From positions 19,219,086 through 19,283,085 of the forward strand of contig OX940871.1 in assembly GCA_954871525.1 (NCBI GenBank): a DNA stretch of 64,000 bases. The letters are read 5' to 3'. The translations under genes were made by a program, and so were the position numbers. Source of the stretch: Parietaria judaica (Eukaryota; Streptophyta; Magnoliopsida; Rosales; Urticaceae). Every line of letters begins with the position of its first letter. Within the stretch, counting starts at the first letter, position 1. The notes beneath the pieces were generated by a model. That model did no database searches. It was not told where the DNA came from and saw only the letters and a program-made list of their open reading frames with translations. This document shows positions 22,921 through 34,100 of this stretch, piece by piece.

Positions 22921-23564
22921 TAAATTAGAATCACTTCTAAATTTGCCTGTAAAATCAAACAAAAAAATCACCGAACTAAAACGAAACTTTAACTATCATC
23001 ATGTCATATTATCCACGATTATGTCACCTACAAATTGTCCTTGTCACCCAGCAACTAAAAAGATAAAGCCCTATTTTTTCCCAAAAATTAAGCCCTATTA
23101 TTTTTTCCAAATCCTAATCAAATCTGGAAAAAATAAAATGCAAGCAAGCCCTAATTTTTCTTCTATACTGGAAAATTCAATGAGGAAAAACAAAAAAATC
23201 CCTAAAAATCTCTAAGTTTTCTTCCAAATATAAAAATCAAAACTTATAAATCAAACAAGCAAGCCCTATTCAAAGCCCTATTCAATTATGGTATTTTTTT
23301 AGGCTATTTTCTCAAGTTTCCCTATTATTATAGACAACCATTCAATAACTTTCTTATTAATATATGCATACACTCTTCAAGTGTTACATGAATATTTATT
23401 TTGAGGACAAGTTTTTACTTATTTATAATTTTCTAATATCTATCTAATCATAGTTAATAAAAGAACAAATGAAAAACTAATTTAAATAACTAATTAAACT
23501 TTTACATTAAAATTAGTAAAAAAAAATTCTCGCCACCGCGCGAAGCGCGGTGCCGGTCCTCTAG
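22921..23564 (+). mobile_element. Helitron 3' end (5' end undefined)
   Basis: The terminus has the diagnostic form: a GC-rich hairpin CCGCGCGAAGCGCGG (23536-23550), ten bases (TGCCGGTCCT), then CTAG at 23561-23564 followed by T, matching the CTRR end and A^T insertion rule. The sequence to its left is very AT-rich with repeated AAGCCCTATT words. The TC-type 5' end could not be located, so the start given here is arbitrary and the exon-like piece at 22811-22920 may belong to the element. Confidence 0.7.
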
Positions 23565-24053
23565 TAATAGTTAAAAATTGAATAATTGTAGTTACGTAAC
23601 TGAAGCAACAAATCTGTAATTACCAAAGTGTAATTGTAAATACAAAACTGCAATTCGATAATTATATTTACAAAATAGTAACTTTACATACAAAAGTATA
23701 ACTGTAAAGTTGAAACTTAAATAACAATGTACTTAGAAATAAATGTACTTTTTTGTAACACTTTTGTAACTGTATATACGAATACGTATATGTTACGTAA
23801 TTATAATCTTTTCTATATAATAATCACAAGCTCCAGCGATGTGAGTCAATTCACATGCCGTTCTCGTCCAGATTCCGATCTACGAAAGGCTCCAGCGTTG
23901 CAATTACAAAAATTGTAATACAAAACTGCAGCTATAAATACGAAATTGTAATTAAGTAATAATTACGAAAGCTAGCAAAATAAAATCCTATTTATGCGTC
24001 CCAAAACCCTGCTGGAGCCATAGTCAATGCCGTCGGGGGGTCCTATTGATCCT
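23565..24053. other. AT-rich spacer with CAATTAC/AACTG words
   Basis: Short degenerate repeats of the type AAAACTGCAATT and ACGAAATTGTAATT recur between about 23590 and 23960. No gene is seen. Confidence 0.5.
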
Positions 24054-24061
24054 CTATGAGT

Positions 24062-24240
24062 GGTGCAAGGATAACGGTGTGTTGCTTGAGGGTGGAATTC
24101 CAATGGTTCTTGACGGCGTTGTCCGTGCAGCCGCGGAGTAGACAATGGTGGCCCGCGGTTGCCGTGGCGCGCGTGTGCGGCAAAGATGGCATGGTCCTCG
24201 GCTTTGGAGAAGGCATAGTGCTCCACAGAGGGGGTGAAAA
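24062..24240 (-). pseudogene. R2R3-MYB fragment (part of R3 repeat)
   Basis: On the minus strand one frame reads FSKAEDHAIFAAHARHGNRG and a second frame continues LLRGCTDNAVKNHWNSTLKQ. Together they cover most of the R3 DNA-binding repeat of plant R2R3-MYB factors (typical end GRTDNAVKNHWNSTLKR). A frame change falls in the middle, the R-to-C change hits the conserved GRTDN core, and there is no R2 or tail. It is a non-functional fragment, perhaps carried here by a transposon. Confidence 0.75.
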
Positions 24241-24460
24241 GGTTGCACTAGTGTAGGCGACACGGCTTGCCGGAGTCGCCGTTGATGTAGCGACCAGTTT
24301 CCCCTCAGTGGAGGAGAGATAAGGAGAGAGGGAGAACAATGTTCATACGAGAGAGAGTAATTGAAAATTTTAATTATAAGAAATAATTGAAATAAATTTG
24401 AATCAATTGAGTAAGATCGGTCAATGCCAAATTTTAAAGAAAATAAATCTTGATTTTTCA

Positions 24461-24993
24461 TGTAAATGAAAACCTAATAATCAAGAACGCATCTATGAAT
24501 AATCGATACAATTATTCCAGATTTATCACAGCACAAAAATACCGTAATCTTCCTCGGTTTCTGCGTAAAACCGATCGCAAAGTGCCGCTGCCAAAGCCGA
24601 TCGCGTTCCTCGTGCGAATCCTCTTCGCTACTAGAATCTTCCGCAGGGTTGGGTGCGCTGCAAGTGTGCAGGATAAGCAAGGCTGATTCAAGCGAAATTT
24701 AATCGGAAAAATAATCGCACAAGAACTCGAATTTTCCAATCAAGATGATCGAAGTTTTCTGAATAAAAATCTCCCCTGAAAGTCGCACAAAGAGGGATTT
24801 AAATAGCCTAGGGTTTGTGAAATCCAATCCCCTTAAATCTAGCAATATAATAAACGCTTAAAATAAAACACTAAACTTAAAACAAATCTCCTAATAATAA
24901 AATAAAGTGCTGAAATAAAATAAATGTTGTCTTCAACGATGGCGTGAGCAGTCTCGAGCTTCTTCGAAGGCGAGTCCGGGTTCGTCGGCATCA
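24461..24993 (-). repeat. 3' LTR of Gypsy element 2
   Basis: A 533-bp LTR running TGTAAATGAAAACC to GTCGGCATCA on the + strand. On the minus strand TTTAAATAGCC-type sequence near 24800 is a likely TATA region. Confidence 0.85.
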
Positions 24994-25550
24994 TTCTCCC
25001 CGGCAGAGAAAGATTTCATCCTCGAATTTGGCATTGGATCGTCGTCGGAGTTGTCGCCTGTATAAGCGCGTATGTGTTTGACGTTGAAGACATCATGAGT
25101 GCGGATGTGGCTTCTCGGTAGTCGAAGGCGGTAGGCGTTGGAGTTAATCTTCTCGATGATTTCCGCGGGTCCAATCGTATTTGGCTTGAGTTTGTTAAAC
25201 TCATGGACGGGAACGCGCTCCTTTGTCAGTACCGCGCAAACAAAGTCACCGACTTCAAACTCTATGTGTTGTCGCTTCTTATCCGCGTCGCGCTTGAAAC
25301 GAGCAGAGGAGGCCTCAAGATTGGTCGGCGTGAGCTTGTGAGTCGCTAGGAGTTGGCCGATCTCGGGTGAAATCGTGCAAACCGAAGGGGTGGTGGCCGA
25401 GGTGGGTGTTGGTGTCGGGACGCCCACGAGGGCGAAGATAATCCCGGTTTTGGTGATGGCACTTTCAAACTCCACGCGTGAAAGTAAACTAGGTGATGAA
25501 CGGCGGGACGGGTCGGTGATGGCGGTGTCGGCAAGAGAACAATACGTTTT
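24985..25550 (-). pseudogene. C-terminal integrase remnant of Gypsy element 2
   Basis: The minus strand encodes the characteristic end of plant Gypsy pol: RDADKKRQHIEFEVGDFVCA, then KLKPNTIGPAEIIEKI, then LRLPRSHIRTHDVFNVKHI, then NSRMKSFSAGENDADEPG running into the LTR. The catalytic integrase core is absent upstream. Confidence 0.85.
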
Positions 25551-25701
25551 CCCTTGAAAAGGAAACTATACGTATTGGCGGCGCCGTCGTGTGAAGTCTT
25601 CCGATGAAATTGCTAAGGGCGTCCGATAAGTAAATGACAAACATCCATGGCTACAATATCGCAAAATATGTCGTCATGATAAGTGAAACCGATAGAAAAT
25701 T

Positions 25702-26118
25702 TTACCCGAAAGCGGTGAGAAACGGAGAGGTCGGTGTTGTTTTGGAGCCACGCAAGCTTGTAAGGTTTTGGATGTGGTTCCGTGTGAGACCAAGCTTCTT
25801 GACCACTTCTTCGGCGACAATGTTCTCGCAACTTCCCGAATCAATGACGAAGCGGCACACTTTTCCACCAATAGTGCACGTCGAAAGAAAAATATTCGAG
25901 CGAAGCCATCCGTTGTCACGGCTTTGCGGCGTGAGGAAAGTGCGTCTAATGACGAGTGCATGGCCAATGTCACCGGGAATCTCAACAAGATCGTCCGGCT
26001 CGGGTGCGTCTTTGTCAAATATAAGAGTCTTCTCCGCGCTGAAATCATTCTCCTCGATAAAAAGTCTGGCTCGTTTGGGGTCGGGCATTGTAGGAGACGG
26101 TGACCGAGTTTGCCACAC
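25702..26118 (-). pseudogene. protease region of Gypsy element 2
   Basis: The frame contains CRFVIDSGSCENIVAEEVVK, the usual D-S-G aspartic protease region of plant Gypsy elements, after a linker with DEPEDLVEIPGD-like acidic sequence. It ends at the deletion that removes the polymerase. Confidence 0.8.
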
Positions 26119-26288
26119 CCAAAAGAACGCATAGTGGACACGTTGCGCGGAGGAAACGAGGGACCGCCGGGAGAAGGACTAGGTTATCGGGCGGCCGAGG
26201 AACTCGAGGCTGCGGGTTGGGCTATACCCGAGGAGGTTGCACCCGAGGAGGCTTGGAGCGTGGAGGTGGCCGAGCTTTAGCCAAAATG

Positions 26289-26480
26289 TCACCGCGTGTC
26301 GGTCCGTGATTGTTGCGTTTCAATGGCGATGCCGCGTTGTTGTGCTTTGGAGACGGAGACGGGGTCAAATAAATTCATCATGTCTTGAATTGATACGCGT
26401 AAACCCCTGATATATCTTGAAGTCAATTGGGCTTCCGTTTCGCCGAGGTTATTCCGCAACACAAGTAAATGGAACAATGT
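26289..26480 (-). pseudogene. gag C-terminal part of Gypsy element 2
   Basis: Encodes LGETEAQLTSRYIRGL and RVSIQDMMNLFDPVSVSKAQ, a typical retrotransposon gag segment. It joins the gag N-terminal part at 27764-28293 once the Cassandra insertion is skipped. Confidence 0.85.
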
Positions 26481-26485
26481 GGTGT

Positions 26486-26885
26486 TGTAACGCCCCGGCT
26501 GCTCAATCGAATCGACGACTGTCCCTACAGACCAACACGAGTCTTTCCAGCGTGCTTTGTCCTCACTCGCACGCTTCCCGAGAAACTTCCCAGGAGGTCA
26601 CCCATCCTAGTACTACTCCAAGTCAAGCACGCTTAACTTTGGAGTTCCTATGAACGGGCAACCGAAAAGAAGACGCATCTTGTTGACATAGGTAGTACCA
26701 ATCAATTCATTTAAGCCTCTTCGACCATACAGTCCCATACCTGTATGATCTTCGATAATTGTGCAGTCCCATACCTGCACAGTCTCGGGAACGTCCCATC
26801 AGCACATCCCCTTGCCCAGGCGATGTGGGATTGCACAGCTTACCCGGTCTTGCCCTCGTGGCTCACGGGGTTAGTGACTGTCACA
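26486..26885 (-). repeat. inverted Cassandra LTR
   Basis: Reverse complement of the other two LTRs; starts TGTAACGCCCCGG and ends GACTGTCACA. Contains an antisense 5S-like block at about 26582-26652. Confidence 0.9.
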
Positions 26886-26891
26886 ATATGG

Positions 26892-27291
26892 TGTGACAGT
26901 CACTAATCCCGTGAGCCACGAGGGCAAGACCGGGTAAGCTGTGCAATCCCACGTCGCCTGGGCAAGGGGATGTGCTGATGGGACGTTTCCGAGACTGTGC
27001 AGGTATGGGACTGCACGGTTATCTAAGATCATACAGGTATGGGACTGTGTGATCGAAGAGGCTTAAATGAATTGATTGGTACTACCTATGTCAACAAGAT
27101 GCATCTTCTTTTCGGTTGCCCGTTCATAGGAACTCCAAAGTTAAGCGTGCTTGACTTGGAGAAGTACTATGATGGGTGACCTCCTGGGAAGTTTCTCGGG
27201 AAGCGTGCGAGTGAGGACAAAGCACGCTGGAAAGACTCGTGTTGGCCTGTGGGGACAGTCGTCGATTCGATTGAGCAGCCGGGGCGTTACA
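26892..27291 (+). repeat. 5' Cassandra LTR
   Basis: Starts TGTGACAGTCACTAATCCCG and ends CCGGGGCGTTACA; 400 bp, nearly identical to 27364-27763. Confidence 0.9.
27127..27197 (+). ncRNA. 5S rRNA-like segment in the 5' Cassandra LTR
   Basis: The stretch GAACTCCAAAGTTAAGCGTG, then CTTGACTTGGAGAAGTACTA, then TGATGGGTGACCTCCTGGGA closely follows the internal promoter half of plant 5S rRNA (box A AGTTAAGCGTGC and box C GATGGGTGACC). This is the defining trait of Cassandra TRIMs, where it can be transcribed by RNA polymerase III. The 5' half of 5S is not recognisable, so it is not a functional rRNA gene. Confidence 0.8.
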
Positions 27292-27363
27292 GATGGTATC
27301 AGAGCCGAGCCCAGCCGGAAGTGTGGCCGACGAGGACGTCGGGCCCCCATTAGGTGGGGTGAT

Positions 27364-27763
27364 TGTGACAGTCACTAATCCCGTGAGCCACGAGGGCAAG
27401 ACCGGGTAAGCTGTGCAATCCCACGTCGCCTGGGCAAGGGGATGTGCTGATGGGACATTTCCGAGACTGTGCAGGTATGGGACTGCACGGTTATCTAAGA
27501 TCATACAGGTATGGGACTGTGTGATCGAAGAGGCTTACATGAATTGATTGGTACTACCTATGTCAACATGATGCATCTTCTTTTCGGTTGCCCGTTCATA
27601 GGAACTCCAAAGTTAAGCGTGCTTGACTTGGAGAAGTACTATGATGGGTGACCTCCTGGGAAGTTTCTCGGGAAACGTGCGAGTGAGGACAAAGCACGCT
27701 GGAAAGACTCGTGTTGGCCTGTGGGGACAGTCGTCGATTCGATTGAGCAGCCGGGGCGTTACA
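27364..27763 (+). repeat. 3' Cassandra LTR
   Basis: 400 bp with TGTGACAG and CGTTACA ends. Carries a second sense 5S-like block at about 27599-27669. Confidence 0.9.
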
Positions 27764-28293
27764 GGTGTAGTCAGCAACGGACTTAGCCTCTTGCCGCAAA
27801 TTTTGGAGGGTGTTGTAAAGTGTACGCTTATAATTAAACAGAAGGAGTTCCGTCTTCATGAATTCCGTCTTCGTTGCACCCGAAGTTGAGACCACCATGC
27901 CGCGGCTCGTCCGCGGAGACGTGTGGCAACGAGGGAATCCCTTTTGTCGTCCGGTACCTCCTTAAACTCCAAAATCTCGTCGGTCGCGACGAGCCAATTG
28001 AGAAACTCGTTGGCTTGAAGACTCCCGTGAAACTTCGGAATTTCAACCTTGAACGATGCCTCCCTGCGAATCGCTTCCGGAACTGCCGCACGTCCACGAA
28101 ATTGATTGCCAAAGGGGTTAGCGCCCTCGGTTTTGGATTCGTCCACAAAATTGCGTTGTTCATCCCGCTCGTGCATCATCGCTTGCATTTTCCGGGTCAA
28201 CAATTCAACTTGCGCACGCAATCCGTCGACCTCTTCTTGTCTATGATTGGTTTCCATTACCGTCACGGGATCGGCTCGCTTCTTCGGTGGCAT
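27764..28293 (-). pseudogene. gag N-terminal part of Gypsy element 2
   Basis: Starts MPPKKRADPVTVMETNHRQE, then a coiled region (VDGLRAQVELLTRKMQAMMH), then the conserved IPKFHGSLQANEFLNWLVAT, EFKEVPDDKRDSLVATRLRG and RAAAWWSQL. The frame shifts near 27880 and resumes as ELLLFNYKRTLYNTLQNLRQ up to the Cassandra insertion point. Confidence 0.88.
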
Positions 28294-28331
28294 CGCTTGT
28301 CACAGAAACGAGTGGCTCTGATACCAACTGA

Positions 28332-28860
28332 TGTAAATGAAAACCTAATAATCAAGAACGCGTCTACGAATAATTGATACAATTATTCCAGATTTAAACG
28401 CACAAAAATACCGTAATCCTCCTCGGTTTCTGCGCAAAACCGATCGCAAAGTGTCGCTGCCAAAGCTGACCGCGTTCGTCGTGCGAATCCTCTTTGCTAC
28501 TAGAATCTTCCGCGAGGTTAGGTGCGCTACAAGTGTGCAGGAGAAGCAAGGCTGATTCAAGCGAAATTTAATCGAAAAAAATAATTGCACAAGAACTCGG
28601 GTTTTCGAATCAAGATAATCGAAGTTTTCTGAATAAAAATATCCCCTGATAGTCGTACAAAGAGGGCTTTAAATAGCCTAGGGTTTGTGAAATCCAATCC
28701 CCTTAAATATAGCAATATAATAAACGCTTAAAATAAAACACTAAACTTAAAACAAATCTCCAAATATTAAAATAAAGTGCAGAAATAAAATAAATGTCGT
28801 CTTCAACGATAGCGTGAGCAGACTCGAGCTTCTTCAAAGGCGAGTCCGAGTTCGTCGGCA
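28332..28860 (-). repeat. 5' LTR of Gypsy element 2
   Basis: A 529-bp copy of 24461-24993. The primer site lies five bases left of it on the interior side. Confidence 0.85.
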
Positions 28861-29159
28861 TAAATATTTTATACTTAAATTGATAATTACAAATTACAAT
28901 TAGTTTGAGGAAAACAATATTATAAATAGAAAAAATTAATTTAATGAAACTATGAGTAAATTTTAAAACATTCAAGTATTTGTAGCCATTTCATATGTAT
29001 AATTTCCTTTTAATATTTTCTTCCATTGTATGTACAAAATTTTTGTGAAATGATTGTACTTACGTGCTTTCTTCCCGATTTTGATAACCTAATCCATTTT
29101 ACAGTACACAAAATGTTTTCCCATCGTCTTGTACTCGATATTCAAGTACGTGAATTCTC
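28861..29159. other. AT-rich spacer
   Basis: No gene or repeat recognised between the Gypsy LTR and the NLR pseudogene. Confidence 0.5.
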
Positions 29160-29783
29160 TCTGTCAATCAAGTTTGAGAAGGTTGGATGAAAAAGAACTT
29201 CTAGAGGCCAAGGCTGGTCTCATATCGACGAATGGGCTTCGATGAGAGAAGAAGATAAGAACGCGATTCTCGACATTTTTTTGTACACTGATCCAGAATT
29301 TGAAGGGCTTACTATCGACGTACGGAGATGATTCAGTAGTGATCCAGGATGAAAAAGCCATGGTTGTTAGATCAGTGTTCAACGACGACAAGGTACAAAC
29401 TCATTTTGATGTACTGTGTCTGGGTAGACTTCACTACTGGGTATTCTTATACCTCACCTGTCTCCCTGACCTTCCATAAAATACTTGCATTTTCAACTAT
29501 TAGAAAATCCCTAGTAAATGCCAATAAGGAAATGTGGCAAAGCCTCATTGAAAAATCTGTCCAAAACAAGCGATGCATGATAGTATTGGAAGGATTTAAG
29601 CATGGAGATTATGACGAAATGAACTCGGCCATGCAATCCATACAAAAACGTGCACCAGGGAGCAAAATACGAGTTATTTACGTATCTATGGGGATGCGGA
29701 CATGATTGAAGGCGGTAGAGGCTATCGTTTGAGACGCTTATGGCTAGGAGAAGACCGTGCTAAGCTAAACGACGGTTGTATTG

Positions 29784-30112
29784 TGTTGGAATTAATCTAG
29801 AATTTGGTTAATTAACACGTGTTTATTTTCTGCAGTTTTTTAGGTTTTTGATTTAGTCCTGTGAACGTGTGTTTCCGTTCCGTTAAAATAGGATCTTATT
29901 GTTAGTGGTTGATTAGTGGGTCATGTTACGTTTATTATTTCAGCCTATCATGTAAGCATTTGATTATTCAGTGAAAAAAGAAAAAATAGGCAGCTTAGCC
30001 TTCAAAAAATTCTCCTAGATATTTCTCTTCTCCTCCCAATTTTTCCTCTCGATAGAATACTCTGGTTCTTTTCTTTGTCTTCGATTGCATACTCAAGGGA
30101 CTCTAGCCAACA
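29784..30112 (+). repeat. 5' LTR of Copia-1
   Basis: 329 bp, TGTTGG...CCAACA ends, nearly identical to 34357-34686. Confidence 0.92.
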
Positions 30113-30129
30113 GTGGTATCAGAGCCACG

Positions 30130-31146
30130 ATGCCGAAGCAAATGTCGTCGCCGTCCAGAATTGCCGCAGAAGAAGCAACAATGTAGAGGGGCGGAAAAGA
30201 AACCAGTTTGACGCTTCAGTACCCGCTGCTCACACGGAGCAATTACGCAGCTTGGTCAATGAAGATGCGGGTTAATTTGAAGGCCCAAGGTGTATGGGAA
30301 GCTATCGAGAATGGAGACGTCGACAACCGGAAAGATATGGTGGCTCTTGCTGCTATTTATCAAGGAATCCCAGAAGATATTCTCCTTATGTTGGCTGAGA
30401 AAGAAACGGCCAAAGAAGTATGGAAAGCACTCAAATCGATGAATATGGGCGCCGAACGTGTCAAGGAGGCGAAGGTCCACTATTTGAAAGGCGAATTCGA
30501 AGTACTTCGTATGAAAGATGGTGAGTCGGTGGATGACTTCGCCATGAAGTTGACGACAATCGTCAACGGCATCCGAGTGTTGGGCGCGAAGATGGAGGAA
30601 GCCTACGTCGTCAAGAAATTTCTCCGAGTTGTGTCACCGAGGTTTCTGCAGATTGTAACCTCGATTGAGCAATTCGGTGATTTCAATAGCATGATTGTAG
30701 AAGAGGTAATCGGGCGTCTCAAAGCGCACGAAGAGAGACTTTGGAGCTATAACGAGAAGAACGATGAAAATCTGCTACTCACGCACTCGGAATGGGTGAC
30801 TCGACAAAAGCAGGGCAGTAGCGGCGAATCTTCTTATGACGTAAAGAAGAGCAAAGGTAGCAGCGGTAGTGGCCGTGGCCGTGGAAAGCCGTTTTTTGGT
30901 GGTCGAGGACGCGGTAGAGGCGGGTGCTTCAACAACAGTTCATCGCACCAAGAAAGAGAAGGAAATCGTGGTTCTAATTTCGGTAGTGATAAAAGCAAGA
31001 TTAAATGTTACAACTGCAACATATATGGGCACTACTCGTCGGAGTGCCGTAAACCTCGTCGTGGTCGAGAAGAGGAGGCAAACCTCACCCGGGCTCAAGA
31101 CGATGAGCCGGCGCTGCTCTTATCCGTTTGTGCGAAGGAGACGTGA
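30130..31146 (+). pseudogene. Copia-1 gag
   Basis: The natural start ATG at 30130 is followed by an in-frame amber codon at 30184-30186; the frame then stays open to TGA at 31144. Visible parts: LLTRSNYAAWSMKMRVNLKA, YLKGEFEVLRMKDGESVDDF, a Gly/Arg-rich stretch, and the zinc knuckle CYNCNIYGHYSSEC. Another amber at 31156-31158 follows before the protease, in the same frame. Confidence 0.9.
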
Positions 31147-34100
31147 AATCTGATTTAGCTGAACGAAGAGAAAGTCGTTCCAAAGTTGCTCAACGCTGAA
31201 TCAAACCACATCGAGTCTGACTTGTGGTACCTTGACAATGGAGCTAGTAATCATATGACGGGCCAACGATCAAAGTTCAAGGATTTAGACGAGAGCATTA
31301 AAGGGCTCGTAAAGTTTGGGGATGGCTCGACCGTGCCGATCATGGGCAGAGGCTCAATTCTCTTGAAGTGCAAGAATGGCGAGCAACGACTCTTATCAGA
31401 GGTATACTTCATACCGAGTCTATGTAGCGATATCATCAGTCTAGGTCAACTTTCGGAAGACGGCAATCGTATTGTGTTGTATGGGATGTTCTTGTGGATA
31501 CACGATAGATTTGGGAAGTTACTTATGAAAGTGAAGAGAACGCCGAACCGACTCTACAAGGTGATTCTCAAAACAACCCAACCAATATGTCTCGCTGCAA
31601 GTATTAATGACCCGTCGTGGCTTTGGCATGCGCGGCTTGGTCATGTGAATTTCCAAGCACTCAAAGCGATGAATGAAAAATTCATGGTGCGAGGATTGCC
31701 GAAGATTGTACACCCGACACAATTATGCGAAGGCTGTTTGGTCGCCAAGCAAGCGAGGGCACCATTTCCCAATCAAACGACATTTCGGGCAAATAAACCG
31801 TTGTAGCTGATCCATGCCGAATTGTGTGGCCCGATAACCCCACAAACATGCGCCGGGAATAGTTACTTTTTCCTCATCGTTGATGATTATAGCAAGATGA
31901 TGTGGGTTTTCATGCTTAAACAAAAGTGACACGTTCAGTGCTTTCAAGAAGTATAAAGCTTTGGTTGAAAACCAAAGTGGTCACAAAGTGAAGATTTTGA
32001 GGACAGACCGTGGTGGCGAATTTGTGTCAAAAGAGTTTGCGTCGTTTTGTGAACAAGAAGAGATCCAACGACATCTCACGGTGGCGCGCACGCCACAACA
32101 AAACGGAGGGAGCAAAGAAATCGAACCGTGGTTACGATGGCTAGGAGCTTTCTGAAAACTATCCAGCTGCCCGGAGAGTTTTGGGGAGAGGCAGTGCATC
32201 ACGCGGTGTACGTTCTTAACCGTGTGTCTACTAAAGCACTCACCAACAGTACCCCGTACGAGGCGTGGACCGGAAAAAAGCCATAGTTGGAGCACTTGCG
32301 AGTTTTTGGTTGCGTTGCTCATATGAAACAATCAAATGTGAAGACTAAAAAGCTCGATGATCGCAGCAAGGTCGTGGTGTATCTCGGCGTGGAAGAAGGA
32401 TGTAAAGCACACCGTCTGCACAACCCTCATGACAGTAAGCTTTACATAATCAGAAATGTTGTTTTTTATGAAGAAAAAAAGTGGAATTGGTGTACAGGTG
32501 ATGTTCTTGATCAACAAATCACTGGGACATTCACCATTGAAGAAGAGGTCCTTGAAGAGCAAGGTGCTACAGATTCTCATGATGCAGTGACCGATGTGTC
32601 GCAACCAACATCAACTCTGTCAACGCCAATATCGTCTCCAACAGCCCCGGTTTACTCGCCTCGAACCCCGGTAGCCACACAAGAAAGTTCTCAAGAATCG
32701 TCTACCAATGAGAGTGCAATACGCTACCGCCTTCTCAACGACATTTACGCTGAAACCGAAGAGGTTGAGTGCCTAGATGAGTTATATCTCTCAGCAACAG
32801 AAGAACCGTCGTTATTCAGCGAGGCGATAAAAGAAAGAGAGTGGAAAAATGCAATGACAACCGAGCTCGATGCAATTGAGAAAAACAAGACGTGGGAGTT
32901 GACGGATCTGCCCATCGGCCACAAAGCAATCGGCTTAAAGTGGGTTTATAAGCTGAAAAAGGATCTAGAAGGAAGAGTGATCAAGCACAAAGCGAGACTC
33001 GTTGCTAAAGGCTATGTACAAAAGCAGGGCATCGATTATGAAGAAGTTTTTGCTCCCGTGACAAGGCTTGAGACAGTAAGGCTGATGTTGTCTCTCGCGG
33101 CTCAATTCGGTTGGACGATGCACCACCTTGACGTCAAGTCAGCGTTTTTAAACGACGATCTTCAAGAGGAGGTGTACGTTACACAACCCGAGGGCTTCAC
33201 CATCAAGAACCAAGAGAACAAAGTCTACAAGTTGTCGAAGGCGTTGTACGGATTACGCCAAGCGCCAAGAGCTTGGAATATTCGACTAGACAAAACTCTG
33301 GTTAGTCTTGGGTTTGAAAAATGCCCATATGAGCAGGCTGATACAAATGGTCAAAGGGAACCGAGAAACTTTTGGTTGGTGTTTACGTCGAGGACTTGCT
33401 CGTGACCGGCACAAGTATGGAAGAAATAAACGATTTCAAGCAGAAAATGATGAGGGAATTTGAAATGAGCGATCTCGGAATTCTTTCCTACTATCTTGGG
33501 ATTGAACTGGAGCAAAAAGATGGTGCAATCACCTTGAAGCAATCATCTTATGCTAAGAAGATTATGCTACAGACCGGGATGGAAGAATGCAACCCCACCA
33601 AATATCCAATGGAGACAAAGCTCAAGCTTGGAAAAGATGAAGATGGAGAACTAGTGGAAGCAGCGGAGTATCAAGGATCATCGGTAACCTGAGGTATTTA
33701 ACTCATACCCGACCCGATTTGGCATTCACTGTTGGGATGCTGAGCAGGTACATGGAGAAACCGAACACAAGTCATCTCCAAGCTGTAAAACATATTTTAC
33801 GATATGTAAAAGGCTCTGTGGAGTTTTGCCTACGCTACACCAGAGGAAGAGAAGAGATTATAACCGGTTACAGCGACAGTAACCTTGCCGAAGACGTGGA
33901 CGATCGAAAGAGCACAAGCGGACTGGCTTTCTACTTCGGTGGAAATATGGTAACATGGTCTTCGCAGAAGCAAAAGAGTGTGGCGCTTTCGTCATGCGAA
34001 GCTGAATTTATGGCGGCAATAGGTGCAGCGTGCCAAGCGATCTGGTTGAGAGGATTGCTAAGTGATTTAACGAGCAGCAAGCCTAAGCAAGTCGTTCTCT

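Larger units (their letters stand above)
26486..27763. mobile_element. abnormal Cassandra TRIM with three LTRs
   Basis: Three 400-bp LTRs: an inverted one at 26486-26885, a direct one at 26892-27291 and another direct one at 27364-27763. The last two flank a 72-bp interior with primer site TGGTATCAGAGCC (27294-27306) and purine-rich TAGGTGGGGTGAT (27351-27363), i.e. a complete Cassandra element. The inverted LTR faces it across ATATGG (26886-26891). The whole block is flanked by one 5-bp duplication, GGTGT (26481-26485 and 27764-27768), within the Gypsy gag. Neither the inverted LTR alone nor the full element alone has matching flanks. No proteins are encoded. Confidence 0.9.
24461..28860 (-). 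mobile_element. Gypsy LTR retrotransposon 2 (pol-deleted, split by Cassandra)
   Basis: LTRs 24461-24993 and 28332-28860 enclose, in minus orientation, an initiator-Met primer site (28314-28326), gag, a retroviral-type protease, and the end of the integrase with the polypurine motif SAGENDADEP. The reverse transcriptase, RNase H and integrase core that should lie between about 25560 and 25700 are missing. Gag is interrupted by the Cassandra insertion at 26486-27763. The right LTR ends GGCA and is followed by TAAATATT rather than TCA, so its last bases are altered; no clean target duplication is visible. Confidence 0.88.

Noticed and set aside
23536..23550. CCGCGCGAAGCGCGG hairpin as a transcription terminator or CRISPR-like repeat
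   Set aside because: The context is a eukaryotic genome and the hairpin fits the Helitron 3' end rule; no spacer-repeat pattern exists.
27124..27898. Repeated frame containing LSSVLCPHSHASRETSQE
   Set aside because: It is the antisense reading of the 5S-like part of the Cassandra LTR and repeats with each LTR.
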